Assembly: GCA_965371355.1 (NCBI GenBank)
Contig: CBDUYD010000116.1
Coordinates: 1 to 9,181 of the forward strand
Direction of reading: 5' to 3'
DNA length: 9,181 bases
From: JASJHI01 sp965371355
GTDB lineage: Bacteria; Actinomycetota; Acidimicrobiia; Acidimicrobiales; Ilumatobacteraceae
The position numbers were made by a program, and so were the translations under genes. Positions 1-6,150 of this stretch are shown one piece after another (the first letter of the stretch is position 1; every line of letters begins with the position of its first letter). Under the pieces are notes generated by a model. That model was not told the DNA's origin, made no database searches, and saw only the letters and a program-made list of their open reading frames with translations.

Positions 1-561
1 CTAGCGAGACAGGTCACCGGGTGTGTTCACGTTCCACACGACCGCCGGGTCGACCGCGACCTCGACGACGGTGAGTGATCTGAGCGCGACGTGCAGCGCG
101 CGCCCACCCGCTTCGAAGTCTGCCCGGAGCGGTGCGCGAGCCGACTCGGACCAGATCGCCAGCGCCGGTTCGAGTCGGTCGCCCCGCGCGACGATCGCGT
201 CCGCACGATCGTCGAGCACGTCGATCATCGAACGCACGACGGAGGCCCGGAGGAACGGGAGATCGCACGGCGCCACGAAGATCGCCCCCCGGCCGATGGT
301 GCCCGGTGTGGGCGCTACGAGTGCGAGCGCGGTGAGAACGCCTCCGAGCGGACCCTCACCGGGATGCTCGTCGGGCACGACGGGCAACCCGAGTTGCCCC
401 AACTCCTCCGCCCAACCACCGACGATCACCACGCCGGTGCATCCGCCCGAGACGAGGGCGTCGGCCACGCGGCGCGCCATCGGGATCCCTTCGACCTCGA
501 TCAGTGCCTTCGTGCGGCCCATTCGCCGGCTCCCACCGCCGGCGAGGACGACGCCGAGCAT
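1..561 (-). CDS. mobA: MobA-like molybdenum cofactor guanylyltransferase
   Basis: This 186-residue protein probably transfers GMP from GTP onto molybdopterin in the cytoplasm, giving the guanine dinucleotide form of the molybdenum cofactor. The N-terminus is the nucleotidyltransferase signature LAGGGSRRMGRTKAL (about residues 6-20), with Lys18 as the usual nucleotide contact. DEHPGEGPLGG (64-74) follows, then PCDLPFL, whose Asp100 is the expected metal ligand, and a C-terminal NVNTPGDL (177-184) typical of MobA. Length fits the family. The reading frame stays open upstream to 825, but homology begins at this ATG; a GTG at 562-564 is the alternative start. The start lies 7 bases after the DUF3151 stop with no strong ribosome binding site, so translation is probably coupled. 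No other molybdenum-cofactor gene is visible, so a related NTP-transferase role (for example MocA-like) is possible. Confidence 0.85.
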   Translation of the reverse strand: MLGVVLAGGGSRRMGRTKALIEVEGIPMARRVADALVSGGCTGVVIVGGWAEELGQLGLPVVPDEHPGEGPLGGVLTALALVAPTPGTIGRGAIFVAPCDLPFLRASVVRSMIDVLDDRADAIVARGDRLEPALAIWSESARAPLRADFEAGGRALHVALRSLTVVEVAVDPAVVWNVNTPGDLSR

Positions 562-568
562 CACCCGC

Positions 569-1006
569 TCACGAGTGGTCGGGGATTCCCGACGGGTCGA
601 GTTGCAGGAGGAACGTGTGGCACCGTTCGGCCTCGTCGGCCTCGCCGATCGCTGCCGCCATCTCACCGAGCCCGCGGAGAGAATGTAGGAACCCGAGGTT
701 GGTCCGCTCGGACCATCTGACGAAGCCACTCCCCCGCCATCCCGAGGCTCGCAGGGCATCGAGCCCCCGGTGATAACCGACGCGGTACGCGGCGTAACGC
801 TCGATCGTGTCGCGACCGAGATCACCGAGCGCAGCCCACCCGTCGAGGAACCGCGGAGACGCGGCCACCACGTCGGCGACCGCCGCCCGCTGTTCGCCGG
901 ACGGGAGCACGAGCGCTGCGGCGAGACGTGATGCGTCGGCCGGATCGGGAGGGGGAAGGACGGTCGTGGGAAGTCCCGACGACATGTGGATCGGTTGGTC
1001 GCTCAC
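569..1006 (-). CDS. DUF3151 family protein (actinobacterial, unknown function)
   Basis: This 145-residue soluble protein matches the actinobacterial DUF3151 family as I remember it. The recognisable core is YAAYRVGYHRGLDALRASGW, then the conserved N-x-GFL stretch (NLGFLHSLRGLG), AAAIGEADEAERC and a closing LQLDP. The N-terminal VLPPPDP element is also family-like. The helical, alanine-rich composition resembles a TPR-like fold, but the family has no established biochemical role that I know of. I chose the GTG at 1004-1006 because a TACGAT -10 element sits exactly seven bases upstream, as in leaderless actinobacterial genes. The ATG at 983-985 would give 138 residues and has no visible ribosome binding site. 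It is the first gene of a pair with mobA and diverges from the small membrane-protein gene. Longer in-frame extension to 1402 would run antisense through that gene and is rejected. Confidence 0.85.
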   Translation of the reverse strand: MSDQPIHMSSGLPTTVLPPPDPADASRLAAALVLPSGEQRAAVADVVAASPRFLDGWAALGDLGRDTIERYAAYRVGYHRGLDALRASGWRGSGFVRWSERTNLGFLHSLRGLGEMAAAIGEADEAERCHTFLLQLDPSGIPDHS

Positions 1007-1013
1007 GCCGGGG

Positions 1014-1019
1014 ATCGTA
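1014..1019 (-). promoter_or_regulatory. -10 element for leaderless DUF3151 transcript
   Basis: Read on the minus strand, TACGAT matches the actinobacterial TAnnnT -10 consensus and is followed by exactly seven bases (CCCCGGC) before the GTG start of the DUF3151 gene. That places the transcription start on, or within a base of, the start codon. No good -35 hexamer is evident; the nearest resemblance (TTCGCA, 1034-1039) is spaced too closely. Motif and spacing are seen directly; promoter function is inferred. Confidence 0.42.
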
Positions 1020-1123
1020 CCGACCCGATGGCCTGCGAACGGCGATCGGCGGCCGCCGCAGCGCTCTCGGGAGACGCCCCGGGAGAGCGAAAGGCCATCC
1101 CTCGGCCCGCTCGCGGGGCCACG

Positions 1124-1129
1124 TATGGT
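1124..1129 (+). promoter_or_regulatory. -10 element for leaderless small membrane-protein transcript
   Basis: TATGGT fits TAnnnT and is followed by seven bases (TCGGGCC) and then the GTG at 1137. This is the same geometry as the divergent DUF3151 promoter about 105 bp away. The ATG inside this hexamer (1125-1127) is in frame with the downstream gene and could be mistaken for its start. A -35 element is not obvious. Confidence 0.42.
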
Positions 1130-1136
1130 TCGGGCC

Positions 1137-1433
1137 GTGACCGGCCTCACGCTCGACAGCGCCAAGACATACGGCGTGATCGTGGTCGCGCTGCTCGTCC
1201 TCGGCGCATTCCTTGCCGCGTGGGCGATGAAGACCCTGGTCCAGAAGGTGCTCGTCTTCGGGCTGCTCGCGGCCCTGGCATTCGCCGTCTGGACGCAGCG
1301 CGAATCGCTGCAGGAGTGCGCCGACAAGGTGCAGGCGAACTTCGAGCTCAGCGCCGAACTGCTCTCGAGCAGCGACTCCGAATGCTCGTTCTTCGGATTC
1401 ACGGTCCCGGTTCCCGATCCGTCGGCGCCTTAG
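1137..1433 (+). CDS. Small two-helix membrane protein with two-cysteine tail
   Basis: I do not recognise the family. The 98-residue product has two hydrophobic segments, about residues 12-31 and 36-53, linked by a short loop containing two lysines (KTLVQK). A hydrophilic tail follows, carrying Cys61 and Cys83 and ending in a proline-rich stretch. The positive-inside rule would put the lysine loop in the cytoplasm and both termini outside, where the cysteines could form a disulfide; this topology is inference. The GTG start is preferred because of the leaderless -10 element just upstream. The alternative ATG at 1125 adds four residues and overlaps that element. The gene lies six bases before the MFS transporter gene and is presumably co-transcribed with it. 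Confidence 0.72.
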   Translation: MTGLTLDSAKTYGVIVVALLVLGAFLAAWAMKTLVQKVLVFGLLAALAFAVWTQRESLQECADKVQANFELSAELLSSSDSECSFFGFTVPVPDPSAP

Positions 1434-1439
1434 CGCCCG

Positions 1440-2594
1440 ATGACGCCTGCACTCGCCCGCCTCACCGCGGCGAAGACGGTTGCTGCCACCGCGCTGCGGT
1501 GGACCCCGCTGTTCCTGCCGACCCTCGAGAAGGCATTCAGCGCGACGACCACCCAGCTGACGACGATCATGGGCGCGGGTGAGATCGCCGGTCTGTCGAC
1601 GATCGCGGTCGGAAGGCAACTCGACCGGCGCCGCGAGCGGCTCGTGATGATCGCCGGCCTGTTCGCCATCGCCGCCTCGGCGCTGATCGCCCTGATCGGG
1701 TCACTCACCGCCTTCGCCATCTCTTTTGCCGTGCTGATCGCCGGTGTCGCAAACCTCACCGTCGCCGGGCATGCCTGGATCAGCCATCGGGTCGACTACC
1801 GCTGGCGCGCCCGCTCGATCGGCCTCTTCGAGACGTCGTGGGCGCTGGCCCTGCTCGTCGGCGCGCCCCTGATCGCGGTCCTGATCAACCTCGTCGGCTG
1901 GCGCGGGCCGTTCGCCGCGATCGCTCTCGCCGCTCTGCTGGCGGCGCTGCTGGTGGCGGTCACCCTCCCGGCGCACGGGCCCGCACCGGCCGGCGACGAT
2001 CCGCGGACGGCGGCGAACGTGACGAGAGCGCCGATGCCGGGGCGGGCGTGGTTCGTCATCGCCGGGTCGTCGATGATGGCGATGGCGGGTTTGTCGGTGT
2101 TCGTCGTGTCGGGGAGCTGGCTCGACGATGCGTTCGGCGTCTCGACCGGCGGCCTCGGCACGATCGCGATGACATTCGGGGCGGTCGAGCTGGCCGCGAG
2201 TTCGAGCACCGCCGCGTTCGCCGATCGACTCGGAAAGCTACGCAGCACGGTCGGCGGACTCCTCACCCTCGGTGTCGGACTCGTCATCATGCTCAACGCG
2301 GACGATCGCCTGCTCGTCGGTGTGACCGGGCTGCTCCTCTTCCTCCTCGGATTCGAGTTCGGCTTCGTCACCTCGCTCTCGCTGATCAGCGAGGCGGGCC
2401 CCGAGGCGAGGGGCCACACGCTGGCGATCGCCAGTGCCTCGGGCACGGTTGCACGTGCCTCGGGCGCGATCATCAGCGGCTGGCTCTACGGGATCCACGG
2501 GATCGTGGGCACCGCAGCGCTGTCGGGAGCCGCCGCGAGCGCGGCGCTCGTGGTGTTCGTATTCAGCCGGCGCGGTGCCCCGGAAGGAACGTGA
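1440..2594 (+). CDS. Major facilitator superfamily transporter
   Basis: This 384-residue integral membrane protein has about 12 hydrophobic helices in two halves separated by a polar loop (about residues 178-200), the MFS layout. The signature loop between helices 2 and 3 is clear as GRQLDRRRER (58-67), and a weaker counterpart, ADRLGKLRS, sits in the second half near residue 241. The stretch RARSIGLFETSWALALLVGAPL (split by helix 5, about 123-144) resembles drug-efflux-type MFS members, but the substrate cannot be told from sequence. The ATG lies six bases after the upstream stop and lacks a clear Shine-Dalgarno sequence, so translational coupling is likely. The 3' end overlaps, tail to tail, the last ~30 bases of an apparent alpha/beta hydrolase relic on the other strand. 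Confidence 0.9.
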   Translation: MTPALARLTAAKTVAATALRWTPLFLPTLEKAFSATTTQLTTIMGAGEIAGLSTIAVGRQLDRRRERLVMIAGLFAIAASALIALIGSLTAFAISFAVLIAGVANLTVAGHAWISHRVDYRWRARSIGLFETSWALALLVGAPLIAVLINLVGWRGPFAAIALAALLAALLVAVTLPAHGPAPAGDDPRTAANVTRAPMPGRAWFVIAGSSMMAMAGLSVFVVSGSWLDDAFGVSTGGLGTIAMTFGAVELAASSSTAAFADRLGKLRSTVGGLLTLGVGLVIMLNADDRLLVGVTGLLLFLLGFEFGFVTSLSLISEAGPEARGHTLAIASASGTVARASGAIISGWLYGIHGIVGTAALSGAAASAALVVFVFSRRGAPEGT

Positions 2595-2744
2595 CGAGCT
2601 CGGCGGCGACGTCGGCGGCATGGGTGTTCGGCCCCACGTGACCGGCGCCCGCGATCTCGGCCGCCCGTACCCACGCCGGTCGTAACGTACGACGTGGAAC
2701 CGGGACCTCAGCCTGCGACTCGGTCGCAGCAGACCAGCGGAGCG
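2563..2744 (-). pseudogene. Degraded alpha/beta hydrolase gene (internal deletion, frame change)
   Basis: Two adjacent minus-strand segments resemble parts of one alpha/beta hydrolase. The upstream segment (about 2744-2661) encodes RSAGLLRPSRRL followed by RFHVVRYDRRGYGR, the strand and turn that come just after the HG oxyanion motif in hydrolases of the 'RYDRRGYGRS' type. The downstream segment (about 2658-2563), in a different frame, encodes EIAGAGHVGPNTHA and then DVAAELVTFLPG before a TGA, which matches the catalytic-histidine end of such enzymes. The start, the HG motif, the nucleophile elbow (GHSxGG) and the lid are missing, roughly 150 or more codons internally. The piece begins 17 bases after the pyk stop. 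Assignment rests on remembered family motifs. Chance resemblance or an assembly deletion are the alternatives. Confidence 0.6.
2671..2697. other. Interrupted inverted repeat between convergent genes
   Basis: GTCGTA (2679-2684) and TACGAC (2688-2693) are perfect 6-bp arms around a 3-base loop. They are extended by CCAC (2671-2674) pairing with GTGG (2694-2697) across a 4-base bulge. The element lies between the stops of the convergent MFS and pyk genes, where a terminator would be expected, but no T tract follows on either strand. It also lies inside the hydrolase relic and partly encodes its VVRYD residues, so it may simply reflect coding sequence. Confidence 0.25.
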
Positions 2745-2760
2745 TCGTTGACGGGCGACT

Positions 2761-4224
2761 TCAGACGACCCGGACGATGCGCAGCATGTCGGTCGCGGGG
2801 AGCGCGACTCCGCCGTCGGGGTGAGTCTGGACGTCGGTCGCTCCGGCGAGCACGAGCACGGCGTCGCCGTGATCGACCAGGTCGGTCTCGAGCGCCCGCT
2901 CGAGAGCGAACCGGACCGTCTCGTCGGTGGACTCGTGGGAGTCGACGTGCAGCGGGGTGACGCCCCACGTGAGCGCGAGGGCACGAGCGGTCCGCAGGTC
3001 GGGCGCGAGTCCCAGGAGCGCGGCCTCGGGACGGAAGCGAGCCATCGCGTTGGCGGTTCTTCCGGTGCGCGTGCAGCAGAGGATCGCGGTCGCCTCGACG
3101 TCGGAGGCGGCCTCGGAGGCCGCATGCGAGATCGCCGCTGTGATCGCATCGGTGTCGGGCGCGTCGAGCCAGCCCGGCGCGCGCTGCACGCGGCTCAGCC
3201 GGCGGGCCCATTGTCTGTAGCCCGCCTCGCTCTCGGCCCGCGCCGCGATGGCGGACATGACCTCGACGACCGCCACCGGGTCTCGGCCGATCGCCGTCTC
3301 GCCCGAGAGCATCAGCGCGTCGGTGCCGTCGAACACCGCGTTGGCGACATCGCTCACCTCGGCCCGGGTCGGCGAAGGTGCGGAGATCATGGACTCGAGC
3401 ATCTGCGTGGCGGTGATGACCGGGACGCCGACCTCGACGCAGTGCCGGATGATGGTCTTCTGCAGGTGTGGCACGTCCTCGATCGGACAGTCGATGCCGA
3501 GGTCGCCGCGGGCGACCATGACGGCATCGGAGGTGGCGACGATCTCCTCGAGACGGCTGATCGCCGCGCTCGTCTCGATCTTGGCGACGAGCCGGGCACG
3601 GTCGCCGACCACCTCGCGGACCTGCTCGACGTCGCCGGGCCGGCGGACGAACGAGACGGCGAGGAACTCGACACCCGCTTCGGACATCGCCTCCGCGAGC
3701 ACGAGATCGTCGTCGGTCGGAGTTGTCAGACGGAGACGATCCGACGGCAGGTGCACTCCGGGGCGGCCGTTGCTGTGGCCGCCGGTCTCGATCCGTGCGG
3801 TCGCGTGTTCGGGTCCGACATCCACAACGACCATCGAGATCGCGCCGTCGCCGAGTTGCACACGACTACCGATGATCAGATCGTCGAGCAGATGCGGGTA
3901 ATCGACGGTCAGGATCCCGGGGGCGGAAGGCCCCGTGCCCGACGCGAGGCGAATCTCGTCGCCGACGTCGAAGGCGAGACCGCGCTCGGGCATCGGGCCC
4001 GAACGGATCTTCGGACCCGGGAGGTCGGCCAGCACGGCGATCAACCTGCCGGCCCGGCGGGCGGCGTCGCGCACCCGCCTGAGGCGCGCGAGGTGCCCGT
4101 CGAGGGTCCCGTGGCTGAGGTTGAGCCGGACGACGTCGACACCCGCTCCGATCAGCTCGGCCAGCACATCGGGTGAGTCGCTCGCCGGGCCGATCGTGGC
4201 CACGATCTTCGTACGGCGGATCAT
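2761..4224 (-). CDS. pyk: Pyruvate kinase
   Basis: This 487-residue cytoplasmic enzyme converts phosphoenolpyruvate and ADP to pyruvate and ATP, the last step of glycolysis. It starts MIRRTKIVATIGPAS, the standard opening. Active-site elements follow in order: RLNLSHG (33-39), DLPGPKIRSG (67-76) entering the B domain, AKIET (214-218) with catalytic Lys215 and metal ligand Glu217, MVARGDLGID (236-245) with Asp241, TATQMLESMI (271-280), and the long PTRAEVSDVANAVFDGTD/SGETA block (285-311). Length is normal and there is no C-terminal PEP-utiliser domain. Lys72 replaces the glutamate found in potassium-dependent enzymes, a change associated with potassium-independent catalysis. The start is divergent from, and only 20 bp from, the phosphatase gene. 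Any promoter must overlap that gene's promoter. Confidence 0.97.
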   Translation of the reverse strand: MIRRTKIVATIGPASDSPDVLAELIGAGVDVVRLNLSHGTLDGHLARLRRVRDAARRAGRLIAVLADLPGPKIRSGPMPERGLAFDVGDEIRLASGTGPSAPGILTVDYPHLLDDLIIGSRVQLGDGAISMVVVDVGPEHATARIETGGHSNGRPGVHLPSDRLRLTTPTDDDLVLAEAMSEAGVEFLAVSFVRRPGDVEQVREVVGDRARLVAKIETSAAISRLEEIVATSDAVMVARGDLGIDCPIEDVPHLQKTIIRHCVEVGVPVITATQMLESMISAPSPTRAEVSDVANAVFDGTDALMLSGETAIGRDPVAVVEVMSAIAARAESEAGYRQWARRLSRVQRAPGWLDAPDTDAITAAISHAASEAASDVEATAILCCTRTGRTANAMARFRPEAALLGLAPDLRTARALALTWGVTPLHVDSHESTDETVRFALERALETDLVDHGDAVLVLAGATDVQTHPDGGVALPATDMLRIVRVV

Positions 4225-4244
4225 TTCTGATTGTCTATCGGACG
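4225..4244. promoter_or_regulatory. Compact divergent promoter region of pyk and phosphatase genes
   Basis: Only 20 bases separate the two start codons. On the minus strand GACAAT (4230-4235) lies five bases before the pyk ATG; on the plus strand GTCTAT (4233-4238) lies six bases before the phosphatase ATG. Both are imperfect -10-like hexamers, and they overlap by three bases. Neither gene has a convincing Shine-Dalgarno sequence, so both are likely leaderless, with -35 regions inside the opposite coding sequence. Mutually exclusive initiation is a reasonable inference; the sequence alone does not prove it. Confidence 0.35.
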
Positions 4245-4871
4245 ATGGAGTTGTTGTTGATCCGACATGCGCTGCCGGTCCGCCGCGAACTCGAGGTCGG
4301 GATTGCCGACCCCGAGCTCTCGACCGAGGGTGTCGCGCAGGCGAAGCTGCTCGCCGCCTATCTCACCGGCGAGCGCATCGACGCGCTGTACGCGAGCCCG
4401 CTCCGACGCGCCCACCAGACCGCCGAGCCGGTGGGAGTCGATCAGGAACTCGAGATCGTCACGTCGCCCGGAGTCGCCGAGTGGGACCAGGACAGCTCCG
4501 AGTACGTGCCGGTCGAGGAGTTGAAGGCGGCGAACGACCCACGGTGGCAGGAGCTCCTCGACGGCGTGTGGAACGTCGACGGCGAGTCCCAGGAGGCGTT
4601 CATCTCGCGGACGACGGAAACGATCGAGGAGATCATCTCCAACCATCGTGGTCAGCGGGTCGCCGTCGTGTGCCACGGCGGGGTCATCGGGAGCTATCTC
4701 AGCCACGTCGTCGGCATCGGGCCGAGCGCGAACGGATTCTTCTACCCGAACTACACCTCGATCCACCGCGTCGCCGCGGCGTCGACCGGCGAGCGGTCGG
4801 TCGTGACACTCAACGAGACGAGCCACCTGCGTGGCAGCGGCCTGCCGATGGGCCTTTTCCAGGAGAGCTGA
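4245..4871 (+). CDS. Histidine phosphatase family protein (phosphoglycerate mutase-like)
   Basis: The 208-residue cytoplasmic protein belongs to the histidine phosphatase superfamily, whose members form a phosphohistidine intermediate. It opens with MELLLIRHA, giving the RH motif (Arg7, His8). SPLRRAHQTA (51-60) carries the second arginine, Glu79 in AEWDQ is the likely acid residue, and VVCHGGVIGSYL (141-152) carries the second catalytic histidine, His144. The substrate is not predictable: phosphoglycerate-mutase-like, phosphosugar or nucleotide phosphatase activities all occur in the family. The neighbouring pyruvate kinase gene is suggestive of central carbon metabolism but is divergent. 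The stop lies two bases before the aminopeptidase ATG, whose ribosome binding site is inside this gene, so the two form an operon. Confidence 0.9.
   Translation: MELLLIRHALPVRRELEVGIADPELSTEGVAQAKLLAAYLTGERIDALYASPLRRAHQTAEPVGVDQELEIVTSPGVAEWDQDSSEYVPVEELKAANDPRWQELLDGVWNVDGESQEAFISRTTETIEEIISNHRGQRVAVVCHGGVIGSYLSHVVGIGPSANGFFYPNYTSIHRVAAASTGERSVVTLNETSHLRGSGLPMGLFQES
4861..4866 (+). promoter_or_regulatory. Ribosome binding site of the M18 aminopeptidase gene
   Basis: AGGAGA sits seven bases before the ATG at 4874, inside the last codons of the phosphatase gene. It is one of only two strong Shine-Dalgarno sequences in the window, and it fixes the aminopeptidase start although the frame is open far upstream. 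Confidence 0.75.
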
Positions 4872-4873
4872 AC

Positions 4874-6127
4874 ATGCCGGACGATCCGAGCCTCGACGAT
4901 CTCATCGCCTACCTCGACGACTCACCCTCGCCGCGACACGCGGTCGTCTCCACCATCGACCGCCTGGCGGGTTTCGAGCGCATCGACGAGGCCGATGCCT
5001 GGAACACCGTGCCCGACGCGGGCTGTGCCGTGCGCGGCGGTGCTCTCATCGCCTGGAGGATCCCCGCCGGCACCAGGCCGGACACCCCGTTCCGCCTCGC
5101 GGGTGCGCACACGGACTCACCATGCCTGCGCGTCAAACCGCGACCCGACGTGGTGGGCCACGGCTGGCAGCAGCTCGGCGTCGAGGTCTACGGAGGAATC
5201 CTCAACAACTCCTGGCTCGACCGCGATCTCGGTCTCGCCGGCTACCTCCTCGGCGCCGACGGCGAGACACATCTGGTGAACGTGAGCGAACCGATCGCCC
5301 GGGTGCCGCAGCTGGCGATCCACCTCGATCGGGACGTGAACTCCAAGGGCCTCGTCCTCGATCAGCAGCGGCACCTCCTGCCGGTGTGGGGCATGTCGGA
5401 CCCGGGAGACGACTTCGCATCGTGGCTCGCCGATCGTGTCGGCCTCGACGAGGCGCCGAAGTGGTGGGAGCTGTGCCTCTACGACGTCCAGGGTGCAGCG
5501 GTGCTCGGGCACGACCGCTCGCTCCTCGCGTCGGGTCGCCTCGACAACCTCCTGTCGTGTTGGGCGGCGACGCGCGCTCTCACCGCGGTGAACCCCGAGG
5601 ATCACATCTCGGTGATCGTGCTCAATGATCACGAGGAGGTCGGCTCGTCGAGCACCACCGGTGCTTCGGGGCCGTTCCTCGAGGCCGTCCTGACGCGCCT
5701 CGTCGCGAGCCGCGGGGGCTCCGACGACGACCGGTACCGGGCGTTCGCCCGCTCCGCGTGCGTCTCGGCCGACAACGCCCACGCGATCCACCCCAACTAC
5801 CCCGAACGGCACGATCCGACGCACTTCCCGTCGATCAACGCCGGACCCGCGCTGAAGATCAACGCCAACCAGCGGTACGCGACGTCGGCGGCCACCGCCG
5901 CGATGTTCGAGCGTTGCTGTGACGCCGCAGGTGTGCCGTGGCAGGTGTTCGTGTCGCGCAACAACATGCCGTGCGGCTCGACGATCGGGCCGCTCACGGC
6001 GACACGCCTCGGCATCGCGACCGCCGATGTGGGGGTTCCCCAGCTATCGATGCATTCGGCGCGCGAGTTGTGCGGCAGCCGCGATCCCGAGTACCTCGCG
6101 TTGGCCCTCACAGAATTCCTGTCCTGA
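4874..6127 (+). CDS. M18 family aminopeptidase
   Basis: This 417-residue cytoplasmic metallopeptidase of the M18 family (aspartyl aminopeptidase type, bacterial ApeB-like) removes N-terminal residues, commonly acidic ones, from peptides. Family metal-binding and catalytic motifs are complete: GAHTDSP with His79, SGRLDN with Asp224, NDHEEVGSS with catalytic Glu254 and ligand Glu255, SADNAHA with Asp300, and QLSMHSARE with His394. Length fits the roughly 420-430 residues usual for the family. No signal peptide or membrane segment is present. The ATG is fixed by the AGGAGA ribosome binding site seven bases upstream. It is second in an operon with the histidine phosphatase gene. Its stop lies 23 bp from that of the convergent acyltransferase gene. 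Confidence 0.95.
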   Translation: MPDDPSLDDLIAYLDDSPSPRHAVVSTIDRLAGFERIDEADAWNTVPDAGCAVRGGALIAWRIPAGTRPDTPFRLAGAHTDSPCLRVKPRPDVVGHGWQQLGVEVYGGILNNSWLDRDLGLAGYLLGADGETHLVNVSEPIARVPQLAIHLDRDVNSKGLVLDQQRHLLPVWGMSDPGDDFASWLADRVGLDEAPKWWELCLYDVQGAAVLGHDRSLLASGRLDNLLSCWAATRALTAVNPEDHISVIVLNDHEEVGSSSTTGASGPFLEAVLTRLVASRGGSDDDRYRAFARSACVSADNAHAIHPNYPERHDPTHFPSINAGPALKINANQRYATSAATAAMFERCCDAAGVPWQVFVSRNNMPCGSTIGPLTATRLGIATADVGVPQLSMHSARELCGSRDPEYLALALTEFLS

Positions 6128-6150
6128 TCGCTCGGCGAGGCCGCCCGCTC

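Noticed and set aside
562..825. N-terminal extension of the mobA frame
   Set aside because: The first 88 residues would overlap the DUF3151 gene in another frame and have random composition; the MobA signature starts at the ATG at 559-561.
2821..4176. 451-codon open frame on the plus strand opposite pyk
   Set aside because: It is the antisense shadow of the clearly conserved pyruvate kinase. Its product is low-complexity, rich in Arg, Asp and Gly, and has no recognisable domain; high GC removes stops.
3935..4873. Long upstream extension of the M18 aminopeptidase frame
   Set aside because: It overlaps both pyk (antisense) and the phosphatase gene, and a strong ribosome binding site sits before the ATG at 4874.
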